In this document: positions 35,609 to 45,309 of the stretch, one piece after another
How the letters are laid out: each line of letters begins with the position of its first letter
Position numbering within the stretch: the first letter of the stretch is position 1
Source of the DNA: Cupriavidus agavae
GTDB lineage: Bacteria; Pseudomonadota; Gammaproteobacteria; Burkholderiales; Burkholderiaceae
Direction of reading: 5' to 3'
DNA length: 64,000 nucleotides
Assembly: GCF_004217045.1 (NCBI RefSeq)
Contig: NZ_SGXM01000010.1
Location: 1-64,000, forward strand
Made by a program: the position numbers and the translations under genes
The notes under the pieces: model-generated
The model's input: the letters and a program-made list of their open reading frames with translations, nothing else
What the model was told of the DNA's origin: nothing
Databases searched by the model: none

Positions 35609-36060
35609 TTCTTGAGGTTTTCCTGCATGGCGCGCATCAGGCGCTCGCCAAAGCCGCCCTGCATGGGCTGGGCCGGATGCGATGCCGCGGGCGCGCCGGT
35701 ATCGGGCTGGGCCGGCATCGTATGAAGCGGACGGATTTCGTTGGACGAGACACCGAGCACGAGCCAGGTGTCGCCCACTTCCACGGTCACGATCTTCTGG
35801 CGCGCGCCCAGCATCAGGCTGTTCACAACCTTGATCGAGGCGTTGCCGGTACCGTGGCGGACCAGGCCGACGCGCCGCGCCAGCCAGGCCATGCCCAGGA
35901 TCAGCGCAATGACCGCAAACAGGCCGAGGCCCGCCTGCGCCAGGCTGCCGCCGCTGCTGATGGCCGGGGCACTGCCCGCGGCCAGGTAGCCGGCGGATGC
36001 GCTCGCACCGCTGGCGGCCTGCGCCGCCTGCGCTGTGCCGAGCACGACATCGGCTGTCAT
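35605..36060 (-). CDS. fliO: Flagellar biosynthesis protein FliO
   Basis: 151 residues with one membrane helix at about 40-62 (AGLGLFAVIALILGMAWLA) followed by a short cytosolic domain that includes MLGARQKIVTVEVGDTWLVL, the FliO signature. FliO helps assemble FliP. It overlaps fliN by 4 bases upstream and fliP by 4 bases downstream. Confidence 0.92.
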   Translation of the reverse strand: MTADVVLGTAQAAQAASGASASAGYLAAGSAPAISSGGSLAQAGLGLFAVIALILGMAWLARRVGLVRHGTGNASIKVVNSLMLGARQKIVTVEVGDTWLVLGVSSNEIRPLHTMPAQPDTGAPAASHPAQPMQGGFGERLMRAMQENLKK

Positions 36061-36548
36061 TTGTTGAGCTTCCGGATACGTTCGGACGGCGTGATGATGT
36101 CCGTCAGGCGGATGCCGAACTTGTCATTGACCACCACCACTTCGCCCTGGGCGATCAGGTAGCCGTTGACGAGCACGTCCATCGGTTCGCCGGCCAGGCC
36201 GTCGAGTTCCACCACCGAGCCCTGCGCCAGTTGCAGCAGGTTCTTGATGGGCACCTTGGTGCGGCCCAGTTCCACGGTCAGCTGCACCGGGATATCGAGG
36301 ATCATCCCGATGTCGTTGTGGAAGCCGGCGGTGGCTTCCTGCGCCAGCGGCGGGAACACGGTGGAAGCCGCCGGCGTGGCGGTTGCCATCGGCTGCGCAG
36401 CCGGGGTCGGTGCCGTTGCCATCGGCGCCGCGGTGGCCGCCGCCGGAGCGGCAGCAGGCGCTGCCTGCTCGGAGCTGGTCTGCTCCGCGAGGGCGCTGGC
36501 CCAATCGTCCATCGGATCGACCGGCTTGTCCTGAGTGCCGTCAGTCAT
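36057..36548 (-). CDS. fliN: Flagellar motor switch protein FliN
   Basis: 163 residues. The N-terminal 80 are low-complexity Ala/Pro/Thr, a longer linker than in enteric FliN. The C-terminal SpoA domain is canonical (MILDIPVQLTVELGRTKVPI, LVNGYLIAQGEVVVVNDKFG). Forms the C-ring with FliM and FliG. The start overlaps the fliM 3-prime end by 8 bp. Confidence 0.94.
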   Translation of the reverse strand: MTDGTQDKPVDPMDDWASALAEQTSSEQAAPAAAPAAATAAPMATAPTPAAQPMATATPAASTVFPPLAQEATAGFHNDIGMILDIPVQLTVELGRTKVPIKNLLQLAQGSVVELDGLAGEPMDVLVNGYLIAQGEVVVVNDKFGIRLTDIITPSERIRKLNK

Positions 36549-37551
36549 GATCGGTTTCCTTGTTGGAATCGCTGTCTTGGTAGTTGATCATTCGTTCCAC
36601 GCGCAGTGCGTACTGGCCGTTCATCGTGCCGAAGCCGCACTGCATGACGGGTACGCCATCGACCTTGCCGAAGATCTTCTCGGGCAGGTCGATCGGCAGC
36701 ACGTCGCCTTCGCGCATGGCCAGGACCTCGGCCACGGTGCTGCGGATGTGTGCGAACTCGGCCACCAGGTCAACCTCGGCGGCACGCAACTGGTTGGAAA
36801 GCTGGCCGAGCCAGCGCTTGTCCACCTCGACCTCGTCCTGCAGCGGATTCATCAGCAGATCGCGCAGCGGTTCGATCATCGAGAAGGGAATGCAGATGTG
36901 CAGTTGCCCGCCCACGGCGCCCAGTTCGATATGGAACGCGGTGGTCACCACGGCGTCGTTCGGACCGGCCACGTTGGCGAACTTGGTGTGCATCTCCGAG
37001 CGGACATAGTCGAACTCGATCGGATGCACGGTGCCCCATGCCTGGCTGTAGCTGTTCAGCGTCAGGTCGAGCATGCGGCGGATGATGCGCTGCTCGGTCT
37101 GCGTGAAGTCGCGGCCTTCCACACGGGTGTGGAAGCGGCCGTCGCCGCCAAACAGGTTGTCGACCACCAGGAACACGAGGTTCGGGTCGTACACGAACAG
37201 CGCGGTGCCCCGCAGCGGCTTCATGTGGACCAGGTTCAGGTTGGTCGGCACGGGCAGGTTGCGCACGAAATCGCCGTACTTCTCGATCCTGACCGAGCCT
37301 ACCGAGATGTCGGCGCCACGGCGGATGAAGTTGAACAGCGCCGTGCGCAGCGCGCGGGCAAAGCGCTCGTTGATGATTTCGAGCGTGTGCAGGCGGCCGC
37401 GGACGATACGTTCCTGGTTGGCCAGGTTGTACGGCCGCACGCCGCCTTCCTCGACGGCTGGAGCGGCCGCCGCCGGCGTATCGGTTTCACCCGAGACGCC
37501 TTTCAGTAGTTCGTCAACCTCGTCCTGCGAGAGGAACTTGTCGTAGGCCAT
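36541..37551 (-). CDS. fliM: Flagellar motor switch protein FliM
   Basis: 336 residues. The N-terminal CheY-binding segment LSQDEVDELLKGV is near residues 7-19. The middle domain (LEIINERFARALRTALFNFI, NLNLVHMKPLRGTALFVYDP) and C-terminal SpoA domain (VDLPIDLPEK-like VLPIDLPEKIFG) are present. It forms the switch ring that receives CheY-P. A 144-bp gap separates it from fliL. Confidence 0.95.
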   Translation of the reverse strand: MAYDKFLSQDEVDELLKGVSGETDTPAAAAPAVEEGGVRPYNLANQERIVRGRLHTLEIINERFARALRTALFNFIRRGADISVGSVRIEKYGDFVRNLPVPTNLNLVHMKPLRGTALFVYDPNLVFLVVDNLFGGDGRFHTRVEGRDFTQTEQRIIRRMLDLTLNSYSQAWGTVHPIEFDYVRSEMHTKFANVAGPNDAVVTTAFHIELGAVGGQLHICIPFSMIEPLRDLLMNPLQDEVEVDKRWLGQLSNQLRAAEVDLVAEFAHIRSTVAEVLAMREGDVLPIDLPEKIFGKVDGVPVMQCGFGTMNGQYALRVERMINYQDSDSNKETDHD

Positions 37552-37695
37552 CTAGTGTCCTGCCCCGTGAACGGCTGTGAGAATGAAACGGTCCATGTCC
37601 GGCTTCAGTCGGCGCGCGGGGCGCGACGGCGGGAGAGGAGGACGGCGGACGGTTTCATAAGGGTTTGGCTCTGGGTTCGCGGTGCAGGATGCGGC

Positions 37696-38184
37696 TTACT
37701 GCACCACGAACGATGTAAACAAGACGTCCAGGATCTTCTGCGGCGGCAGGCTGGGCGCGAACGGCTGGCTGATGGCAGCCTGGACGTCCTGCGCGAGCTT
37801 GCGCTTGCCTTCCACGGTGGCAAGCTCCGCCGGCTGGCGTGCCGAAAGCAGCAGCAGAATGCGGCTGCGGGCTTCGGGCTGGTACTGCGCCAGGCGTGCC
37901 TGCGTTTCCGGATCCGCCACCTTCAGCGACAGGCCGGTGTGCAGGAAGCGGTCGCCATCCTCGCTCTTGAGGTTGACGGTGAACGCATCCAGCGGCACGA
38001 AGATCGGCGGCGGCAGCACCGGTGCGGCCGGAGCCGCCGGAGCGCGATTGCCACTGAGGACACTGCCCAGGAAGAAGCCGCCAGCGGCCAGCGCCACTAC
38101 CAGCACGCCGCCGCCGATCAGCATCAGCCGGCCGCGCTTGCTGGAAGTGCCGCCGTTCTGGGAGGGGGAAAGCGTGTTCGCCAT
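37696..38184 (-). CDS. fliL: Flagellar basal body-associated protein FliL
   Basis: 162 residues from the ATG at 38184. The single membrane helix (RLMLIGGGVLVVALAAGGFF) is followed by a periplasmic FliL domain with FVPLDAFTVNLKSEDGDRFL and a C-terminal ILDVLFTSFVVQ. FliL associates with the stator ring and stabilises torque at the motor. First gene of the operon; an upstream frame extension to 38232 is not conserved. Confidence 0.92.
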   Translation of the reverse strand: MANTLSPSQNGGTSSKRGRLMLIGGGVLVVALAAGGFFLGSVLSGNRAPAAPAAPVLPPPIFVPLDAFTVNLKSEDGDRFLHTGLSLKVADPETQARLAQYQPEARSRILLLLSARQPAELATVEGKRKLAQDVQAAISQPFAPSLPPQKILDVLFTSFVVQ

Positions 38185-38633
38185 GAGATGCCTGTGTCGG
38201 AATGCCTGCCATTCTTCCCGAATCGCAGGCAAGCAAAGGGCCGATAAAAAGGGGGAAACCCGTTCAGCTTGGCCGTTTGAGCTGACCGGGCATCGGACGC
38301 AGGGGCGCGACGGCGCGCCATTTGCGCCTGCTAGTTGGTTAACGAAAGGGGGCGGCGGAACTTAAGGCGTGCGCGGCCCGGCGCGCCGCCCATCTGCACG
38401 GATGTTGCGTACGAGGCGCATCTCGCGCGGGCGCCGCCTGTCGGCCCTGCGCGGAGGGCCGGCTGCCAGGCGTTGCCGCGCCTCACTCTGTCTCGTTTAA
38501 GTCTTATATAAGATATAAGACGTTTGATTCGGCGCCCGGTTGGGATTACAATCACGCGCAACTGGTGGTCTCGCGCCGCTGGTCCACAAGAGACTAAGCC
38601 GTACCGTTACAACCCAATTAACAGCAGGTTCCC
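38185..38633. promoter_or_regulatory. Control region between fliL and acnB, with a 21-bp dyad
   Basis: 449 bp without a gene. At 38501-38521, GTCTTATAT and ATATAAGAC form a perfect 9-bp inverted repeat with a 3-base centre (AAG). It is strikingly AT-rich against this genome and lies 113 bp upstream of acnB. The dyad contains TATA-like hexamers, so it probably overlaps the acnB promoter and acts as an operator for an unidentified dimeric regulator. The left part (38190-38480) has no recognised site. Confidence 0.6.
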
Positions 38634-41225
38634 ATGCTTGATACCTATCGCGCCCATGTTGCCGAACGCGCCGCGCTTGGCATTCCTCCTCTGCCGCTGA
38701 CCGCCAAGCAGACCGCCGAGCTGATCGAACTGATCAAGAACCCGCCGGCGGGCGAGGAGCAGGCCCTGGTGGACCTGATCACCTACCGCGTGCCGGCCGG
38801 CGTGGATGACGCCGCCAAGGTCAAGGCCTCGTACCTGGCCGCCGTGGCCCTGGGCTCGGAAAAGACCGCGCTGATCTCGCGCGCCCGCGCCACCGAACTG
38901 CTGGGCACGATGCTGGGCGGCTACAACATCTCGCCGCTGATCGAACTGCTGGACGATGCCGAAGTGGGCACCGTCGCCGCCGATGCGCTCAAGAAGACGC
39001 TGCTGATGTTCGACGCCTTCCACGACGTGAAGGAAAAGGCCGACAAGGGCAACGCCAATGCCAAGGCCGTGCTGCAGAGCTGGGCCGACGCCGAGTGGTT
39101 CACGAGCCGCCCGGCCCTGCCGGAATCGCTGACGATCACCGTGTTCAAGGTGCCCGGCGAAACCAACACCGACGACCTGTCGCCCGCCCCCGACGCCACC
39201 ACGCGCCCGGACATCCCGATGCACGCGCTGGCCATGCTGAAGAACAAGCGCGAAGGCGCGGCGTTCCAGCCCGAAGAAGACGGCAAGCGCGGCCCGGTCA
39301 AGTTCATTGAATCGCTGGCAGAGAAGGGCCACCTGGTGGCCTACGTCGGCGACGTGGTCGGCACGGGTTCGAGCCGCAAGTCGGCCACCAACTCGGTGCT
39401 GTGGTTCACCGGCGAAGACATCCCGTTCGTGCCGAACAAGCGCTTCGGCGGCGTATGCCTGGGCAGCAAGATCGCCCCGATCTTCTACAACACGATGGAA
39501 GATGCCGGCGCGCTGCCGATCGAGCTGGACGTGTCGCAGATGGAAATGGGCGACGTGGTCGAACTGCGTCCGTACGAAGGCAAGGCACTGAAGAACGGCC
39601 AGGTCATCGCCGAGTTCAAGGTCAAGTCCGACGTGCTGTTCGACGAAGTGCGCGCCGGCGGCCGCATTCCGCTGATCGTGGGCCGCGGCCTGACCGCCAA
39701 GGCCCGTGAATCGCTGGGCCTGGCCCCGTCGACGCTGTTCCGCCTGCCGCAGAACCCGGTGGACACGGGCAAGGGCTTCACGCTGGCCCAGAAGATGGTG
39801 GGTCGCGCCTGCGGCCTGGAAGAAGGCCAGGGCATCCGTCCGGGCACGTACTGCGAACCGAAGATGACCTCGGTGGGCTCGCAGGACACCACCGGCCCGA
39901 TGACGCGCGACGAGCTGAAGGACCTGGCCTGCCTGGGCTTTTCGGCCGACCTCGTGATGCAGTCGTTCTGCCACACCGCCGCCTACCCGAAGCCGGTGGA
40001 CGTGAAGACGCACCACACGCTGCCGCAGTTCATCAGCACCCGTGGCGGCATCTCGCTGCGCCCGGGCGACGGCGTGATCCACTCGTGGCTGAACCGCATG
40101 CTGCTGCCCGACACCGTGGGTACCGGCGGCGATTCGCACACCCGCTTCCCGATCGGCATCAGCTTCCCGGCCGGTTCGGGCCTGGTGGCCTTTGCCGCCG
40201 CCACGGGCGTGATGCCGCTGGACATGCCGGAATCGGTACTGGTCCGCTTCAAGGGCAAGATGCAGCCCGGCGTGACGCTGCGTGACCTGGTCAACGCCAT
40301 TCCGCTGTACGCGATCAAGCAGGACATGCTGACCGTGGCCAAGCAGGGCAAGAAGAACATCTTCTCGGGCCGCATCCTCGAAATCGAGGGCCTGCCCGAC
40401 CTGAAGGTGGAACAGGCTTTCGAACTGTCGGACGCTTCGGCCGAACGCTCGGCCGCCGGCTGCACGGTGCGCCTGAACAAGGAACCGATCATCGAGTACA
40501 TCAACAGCAACATCACGCTGCTGAAGTGGATGATCGCCGAGGGTTATCAAGACCCGCGCAGCCTGCAGCGCCGGATCAAGGCCATGGAAGCATGGCTGGC
40601 CGACCCGCAGCTGCTGCAGCCGGACGCCGATGCCGAGTACGCCGCCGTGATCGAGATCGACCTGGCCGACGTGCACGAGCCGATCGTGGCCTGCCCGAAC
40701 GATCCTGACGACGTGAAGACGCTGTCGGACGTGGCTGGCGCCGTGATCGACGAAGTGTTCATCGGTTCGTGCATGACCAACATCGGCCACTTCCGTGCCG
40801 CGTCCAAGCTGCTGGAAGGCAAGCGCGACATCCCCGTGAAGCTGTGGGTCGCCCCGCCGACCAAGATGGACCAGAAGCAGCTGACCGAGGAAGGCCACTA
40901 CGGCGTGTTCGGCACGGCCGGTGCCCGTACCGAAATGCCGGGCTGCTCGCTGTGCATGGGCAACCAGGCACAGGTGCGCGAAGGCGCCACGGTGATGTCC
41001 ACGTCGACGCGTAACTTCCCGAACCGCCTGGGCAAGAACACGAATGTGTACCTGGGCTCGGCCGAACTGGCTGCCATCTGCTCGCGCCTGGGCCGTATCC
41101 CGACCAAGGAAGAGTACATGGCCGACATGGGCGTGCTGACCGCCAATGGCGACAAGATCTACAAGTACATGAACTTCGACCAGATCGAGGACTTCAAGGA
41201 AGTTGCCGATACGGTGTCGGTATAA
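38634..41225 (+). CDS. acnB: Aconitate hydratase B
   Basis: 863 residues, the usual AcnB length. The N-terminal HEAT-like domain includes LDTYRAHVAERAALGIPPLP. The swivel domain precedes the aconitase core, as in AcnB (SSRKSATNSVLWF; then DSHTRFPIGISFPAGSGLV). The [4Fe-4S] cluster cysteines are in VFIGSCMTNIGH and in MPGCSLCMGNQA. Converts citrate to isocitrate in the TCA cycle; AcnB also handles 2-methylisocitrate and, as an apo-protein, can bind RNA. Transcribed alone behind the dyad at 38501, and ended by the terminator at 41279. Confidence 0.97.
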   Translation: MLDTYRAHVAERAALGIPPLPLTAKQTAELIELIKNPPAGEEQALVDLITYRVPAGVDDAAKVKASYLAAVALGSEKTALISRARATELLGTMLGGYNISPLIELLDDAEVGTVAADALKKTLLMFDAFHDVKEKADKGNANAKAVLQSWADAEWFTSRPALPESLTITVFKVPGETNTDDLSPAPDATTRPDIPMHALAMLKNKREGAAFQPEEDGKRGPVKFIESLAEKGHLVAYVGDVVGTGSSRKSATNSVLWFTGEDIPFVPNKRFGGVCLGSKIAPIFYNTMEDAGALPIELDVSQMEMGDVVELRPYEGKALKNGQVIAEFKVKSDVLFDEVRAGGRIPLIVGRGLTAKARESLGLAPSTLFRLPQNPVDTGKGFTLAQKMVGRACGLEEGQGIRPGTYCEPKMTSVGSQDTTGPMTRDELKDLACLGFSADLVMQSFCHTAAYPKPVDVKTHHTLPQFISTRGGISLRPGDGVIHSWLNRMLLPDTVGTGGDSHTRFPIGISFPAGSGLVAFAAATGVMPLDMPESVLVRFKGKMQPGVTLRDLVNAIPLYAIKQDMLTVAKQGKKNIFSGRILEIEGLPDLKVEQAFELSDASAERSAAGCTVRLNKEPIIEYINSNITLLKWMIAEGYQDPRSLQRRIKAMEAWLADPQLLQPDADAEYAAVIEIDLADVHEPIVACPNDPDDVKTLSDVAGAVIDEVFIGSCMTNIGHFRAASKLLEGKRDIPVKLWVAPPTKMDQKQLTEEGHYGVFGTAGARTEMPGCSLCMGNQAQVREGATVMSTSTRNFPNRLGKNTNVYLGSAELAAICSRLGRIPTKEEYMADMGVLTANGDKIYKYMNFDQIEDFKEVADTVSV

Positions 41226-41278
41226 GCCGGACGGTTCCCTGCGCCGGCATGGGCAGGGAATCACCTGAAGGCTCTGGA

Positions 41279-41313
41279 ACCCCGCAGGCGTGCAAGCGCC
41301 TGCGGGGTTTTTT
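41279..41313 (+). terminator. Intrinsic terminator after acnB
   Basis: ACCCCGCAGGCG and CGCCTGCGGGGT form a 12-bp stem around TGCAAG, followed by a T run. It ends exactly at the convergent Crp-type regulator stop codon. Confidence 0.92.
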
Positions 41314-42014
41314 CATGGCAGCCCGCGCGCCACGGTGTCGAGCTGGCCGGGCGCCACGATCCGCCACGCGCGGCCGCCTCCCTCCAGATAGCCAATCCGC
41401 TGCCACTCGGCCAGCAGCCGGTTCAGGGTTTCCGCCCGCACACCGAGCTTGGCCGCCAGTTGCCGTTGGCTCAGGGGCAATTCCACCTGTTCCCCGGTGT
41501 TTCCCGCCAGCCTGAGCAGGTAGGCGGCCAGCCGCTGCGGGGCGCTCGTACTGGCCAGGGTATCCACGTCGTCGATGCGCTGGTGCAGCACGTCGGCCGC
41601 CAGGCTCAGCATACCGACCGCCAGCGGCGGATGGGCGAGACACGCCCGATGGAGGCTGTCGCGATGGAACCTGCACAGCGTGCTGGCCACCGCGGCGCGG
41701 GCTTCGACCGGATATTTCCGATCGGGCATGAACATGACGATGGAGGCCAGCAACTGGCCCGGCGGTATGTGATGGACTATCCGGTCCTCCCCGTCGATGC
41801 CCAGGCGCAGCGTGTCGATCCGCCCGTCCATCACCAGGTACCAGTAATTCGCCTGCTCTCCCTGGCGGAACACGCAATCCCCTTTGTCGAGGTCCTCCAC
41901 CGACGCCTGCGCGAGCAGGCAGTCGCTCAGCACGTTCCGAATCGATAGCGGATGGCTGGCGAGCAGCCTCCGGGCCTCGTCCAGGCTCGTTCGCGTGGTC
42001 TTGATATTTCTCAT
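41313..42014 (-). CDS. Crp/Fnr family transcriptional regulator
   Basis: 233 residues from the ATG at 42014. Residues about 30-120 form a cyclic-nucleotide-binding-type beta roll (GDCVFRQGEQANYWYLVMDG, VHHIPPGQLLASIVMF). The C-terminal Crp-type HTH is LSQRQLAAKLGVRAETLNRL. There is no N-terminal Cys cluster as in FNR, so it is not an oxygen-sensing iron-sulphur protein by this signature, and the Arg-Ser cAMP pair is not evident. It is divergent from the receptor operon with a near-consensus Fur box between them, suggesting it regulates iron uptake. Confidence 0.88.
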   Translation of the reverse strand: MRNIKTTRTSLDEARRLLASHPLSIRNVLSDCLLAQASVEDLDKGDCVFRQGEQANYWYLVMDGRIDTLRLGIDGEDRIVHHIPPGQLLASIVMFMPDRKYPVEARAAVASTLCRFHRDSLHRACLAHPPLAVGMLSLAADVLHQRIDDVDTLASTSAPQRLAAYLLRLAGNTGEQVELPLSQRQLAAKLGVRAETLNRLLAEWQRIGYLEGGGRAWRIVAPGQLDTVARGLP

Positions 42015-42044
42015 TGGTGGTTCGCCCCGGGCTGCGAATAATTC

Positions 42045-42063
42045 GCAAATGATAATCATTCGC
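42045..42063. promoter_or_regulatory. Fur box
   Basis: GCAAATGATAATCATTCGC matches the 19-bp consensus Fur box at 15 of 19 positions, and is the best Fur site in the window. It lies 30 bp from the regulator start and 46 bp from the receptor start, so could control both. Confidence 0.88.
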
Positions 42064-42109
42064 GAAAACAAGGCTGTCTGACAAGAGGGCCGCCACCGGG
42101 GAAGTCAAA

Positions 42110-44227
42110 GTGAAGCGTAATGTCGTGGCCTGCGTCGCAGGCGGTGTGCTGGGGTTGGGATGGCCGTGCGCGGGTGCGGCCGGGGAGCCGGAACGGATTC
42201 ATGATCTGGAAGGCGTGACGGTCAGCGCCACGCGCACCGCCGATTCGATCGAGGAAACCCCGCGTGCCGTGACGGTCATCACGGGCGAGGAAATCCGGGA
42301 CCGCGTGGGCAGCGGTGGTATCCAGGGGTTGCTGGCCGATGTGCCCGGCATCGCCTTCGCCCGCACGGGCGGGCTTGGCGGCCAGCTCGTGATGCGCGGC
42401 TTCAATACCAATGCGGGCCGGTCGATCATGGCCATCGACGGCGACCGCTACCGGGGCCGCAGCACGCTCGAATACAACATGATCGACCCGAACTCGGTCG
42501 AGCGGATCGAAGTCATCCGGGGACCGGCGTCGGCAATCTACGGCTCCGACGCCATGGCGGGCGTGGTCAATATCGTGACGCGCCGCGCCAAGGTTGATCC
42601 AGATCAGCCTTTCACGCTCCGACCAAAGCTGCGCGCGCTGGAGTGGAACAGTGTCAACGACATGGTCGGCGGGCGTGTCGAACTGCTCGGCGGCGGCAAC
42701 GGTTTCGACGTCATGCTGGGCGTCAACCACCGGCAGGGCGGCGACTATGCCACGCCAATCGGCGACGCCCTGAACAGCGGCTTCAACTCGACCGGCGCGG
42801 ACCTCGCCGTGGGCTTCTCGCCGAGCACCGACTCGCGCTGGGAGTTGTCCGGCCGCTACCAGCGCGTGGTCAGCCGGCGCGCGGGCGGGCTGGGCGCCGC
42901 GCCGGGCGAGCCGTGGCTCAGCGTGCGCGAGGACCCCATCATCGAACGCTACCTGCGGCTGGCCTGGGAGGGCCGCAAGGTGGGCAGCTGGGCCGACAGC
43001 ATCGACGCCAGCGTCTATGTGCGCGATTTCGATACCGACATCTACCAGCGCAACAGCCGGTCTCCGGCCGTGACGCTCTACAACCACATCAAGGTCTACA
43101 CGCCAACGGTCTGGGGCGGCCACCTGACGGCCATGAAGCGGCTCGGCAGCCATGCGCTGAGCTATGGCGGAGACTTCTTCACCGAGAGTTTTGCGGGCCG
43201 GGTGAACAACGTGGACCGCTACAGCAACAGCACCGGTGCGCTGGTCGGCAGCACCGGGTGGAAACAGATGGAGCGCGGCGCCGACCAGACCAACCTGGGC
43301 CTGTTCATCAACGACAACTGGCACGTGGGCGAGAAGTGGACGCTGTCCGGCTCGCTGCGCGGCGACATCGTGGATGTCCGGATCGGGGACACCTACCCGG
43401 GCGAATCGCCGGCACTGACGCAGGCGTACCAGGGCAAGACCAGGCCGCGCCACTACGCCGTGACCGGCGGGGTGGGCGCGCTCTACGAGTTCGCGCCGGC
43501 CTGGCAACTGGTGGGCAACCTGAGCCGGGGCTTCCGGGCGCCTTCGGGCATGAACCTGACGATCGCCAGCATCGCCGGCACCCAGCCCACGCTGCCGTCG
43601 CCGGACCTGTCGCCCGAGACCAACCTGACCGCCGAGGCAGGGCTGCGCTGGCACGGCGCCGGCAGCTGGTTCCGGCTGACCGCCTACCAGAGCAAGTACA
43701 GGGACCTGATCACGCAGCGCCTGGTCGCTCCGAACCTGTACCAGCGCCAGAATCTGGGCCGGGCCACGATCCGCGGGGTTGAACTGGAAGCGCGCGCCCG
43801 CATCACCCCGCGCTGGAGCGCCGGCCTGTCCGCCACCTACACCCATGCGCGCAACGACATCTCGGGCGAGCCGCTGCCGTACGTGGCACCGCTGACGGCC
43901 AACGCTTCACTGCGCTACGACGGTGCCGGCTGGCATGGCGAGGGCGTGCTGCGCGCCTTCAAGGCCAAGACCGACATCGATCCCACGCAGGAGCGCCGGA
44001 CTGCCGGCTACGGCATGCTCGACCTGTTCTTCGGCCTCGACATGGACCGCGTGCTGGGCAGCGGCTGGCGCGACTGGAAGGTGCTGGCGGGCGTGGAGAA
44101 CGTGTTCAACCAGGTAGGCCGCAACCCGACCGTCACGGAGAACCTGTCCTACCCGAACACGCTGGTCGGCAATCCGCTCGTGGAGCCGGGCCGGTCCGTG
44201 GTGCTCAAGCTGGTGGGGACGTACTGA
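42110..44227 (+). CDS. TonB-dependent outer-membrane receptor (iron/siderophore or haem type)
   Basis: 705 residues from a GTG at 42110, with GGGGA 7 bases upstream. Signal peptide ends CAGAAG. Plug: TVSATRTADSIEETPRAVTV, the TonB-box-like start, then VIRGPASAIYGSDAMAGVVN. The barrel ends in the aromatic Y (KLVGTY). There is no STN domain, so no sigma-factor signalling. It heads an operon with binding protein, permease and ATPase genes (1-base overlaps). The architecture resembles haem and catecholate receptors, but the ligand is not resolved. Confidence 0.9.
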   Translation: MKRNVVACVAGGVLGLGWPCAGAAGEPERIHDLEGVTVSATRTADSIEETPRAVTVITGEEIRDRVGSGGIQGLLADVPGIAFARTGGLGGQLVMRGFNTNAGRSIMAIDGDRYRGRSTLEYNMIDPNSVERIEVIRGPASAIYGSDAMAGVVNIVTRRAKVDPDQPFTLRPKLRALEWNSVNDMVGGRVELLGGGNGFDVMLGVNHRQGGDYATPIGDALNSGFNSTGADLAVGFSPSTDSRWELSGRYQRVVSRRAGGLGAAPGEPWLSVREDPIIERYLRLAWEGRKVGSWADSIDASVYVRDFDTDIYQRNSRSPAVTLYNHIKVYTPTVWGGHLTAMKRLGSHALSYGGDFFTESFAGRVNNVDRYSNSTGALVGSTGWKQMERGADQTNLGLFINDNWHVGEKWTLSGSLRGDIVDVRIGDTYPGESPALTQAYQGKTRPRHYAVTGGVGALYEFAPAWQLVGNLSRGFRAPSGMNLTIASIAGTQPTLPSPDLSPETNLTAEAGLRWHGAGSWFRLTAYQSKYRDLITQRLVAPNLYQRQNLGRATIRGVELEARARITPRWSAGLSATYTHARNDISGEPLPYVAPLTANASLRYDGAGWHGEGVLRAFKAKTDIDPTQERRTAGYGMLDLFFGLDMDRVLGSGWRDWKVLAGVENVFNQVGRNPTVTENLSYPNTLVGNPLVEPGRSVVLKLVGTY

Positions 44228-45309
44228 TGCGCGGATTGCCTTCCCTCCTGCTGGCATGCCTGTTCGGCTGCACGGCCGCCACGGCCGCCCGGGCAGCCGA
44301 CGTGACCGACCAGATGGGCCGTACCGTTGCCATCCCGGAGCGGGTAGACCGCGTGGCCGTCATCCCGATCCCGGTTGCGTCGATGGTCATGGCCGTCGAT
44401 GGTGGCGCGCAGCGGCTGGCCGGCATGCACGGCGCCAGCCGCGCCGACTTCGAACTCGGCCTGCTCGGACGCATGTTCCCCGCTGCGGCCCGGCTGCCGA
44501 CGCAGGTCTCAGGCGAGGGCTTCGTGCCGAACGTCGAGGCGCTGGCGGCCACCCGCGCCGATGTCGTCATCCAGTGGGGCGACCGGGGCGACGACATCGT
44601 GCGGCCAATCCGCGATCTCGGCCTGCCGGTCATCACGCTTCGCTATGGCGACAGCGCGCTGGCGGCCGGATGGCTGCGGCTGGTGGGCGCGTCGCTGGGC
44701 AAGGCGGAACGCGGAGAGCATCTGGCGCGCTGGTTCGAAACGCGCCGCGCAGCCATCGACGAACGCATGCGGGCCATCCCCGACGCGCAGCGCCCGCGCG
44801 TGGTCTACCTGCAGCGCGCCCGCTCCGGCCTGCGCGCGGCCGGCAAGGGTACCAGCATGGACGGCGATATCCGCCTGTCCGGCGGCACCAACGTCGCGGC
44901 CGGCGTGCCCGGATTTGCACAGGTGGACGTCGAGCAGTTGCTGGCCTGGGACCCGCAGATCGTGCTGCTGAACAACTTCGAGCCGGGGCTGGCGCCGGCC
45001 GACCTCTACCGCGACCCGCGCCTGCAGGGCCTGGCGGCCGTTCGCGGGCAGCGTATCTACAGCTATCCGCATGGCGGCTTCCGCTGGGACCCGCCCAGCC
45101 AGGAGACGCCGCTGACGCTGGACTGGCTTTCCAGCCTGTTCCACCCGCAGCGTGCCGAGCCGGGTTTCAGGCTGCGCATCGCCGACGCCTACCGCGATCT
45201 CTACGGCTACCAGATCAGCGAGCGCGATACCGACGACCTGCTCAAGCTCGACGCGAACGGCGGCAGCGCCCACTACCGCGCGCTGTTCGGCAAAGGGGAT
45301 GGGTCGTGA
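44227..45309 (+). CDS. ABC transporter periplasmic binding protein (BtuF/FepB-like)
   Basis: 360 residues with a signal peptide (ends AARAAD) and the PF01497-type fold: VTDQMGRTVAIPERVDRVAV, LPVITLRYGDSALAAGWLRL, AWDPQIVLLNNF. The tail beyond about residue 305 (ADAYRDLYGYQISERDTDDL) is a small extra domain found in some iron-siderophore binding proteins. The ATG overlaps the receptor stop by one base (TGATG). Delivers the ligand to the downstream permease. Confidence 0.9.
   Translation: MRGLPSLLLACLFGCTAATAARAADVTDQMGRTVAIPERVDRVAVIPIPVASMVMAVDGGAQRLAGMHGASRADFELGLLGRMFPAAARLPTQVSGEGFVPNVEALAATRADVVIQWGDRGDDIVRPIRDLGLPVITLRYGDSALAAGWLRLVGASLGKAERGEHLARWFETRRAAIDERMRAIPDAQRPRVVYLQRARSGLRAAGKGTSMDGDIRLSGGTNVAAGVPGFAQVDVEQLLAWDPQIVLLNNFEPGLAPADLYRDPRLQGLAAVRGQRIYSYPHGGFRWDPPSQETPLTLDWLSSLFHPQRAEPGFRLRIADAYRDLYGYQISERDTDDLLKLDANGGSAHYRALFGKGDGS

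Noticed and set aside
38607..41264. Large open frame antisense to acnB (885 codons)
   Set aside because: A shadow of strong codon bias in acnB. It is His/Arg/Ala-rich, without any domain, and acnB is unambiguous.
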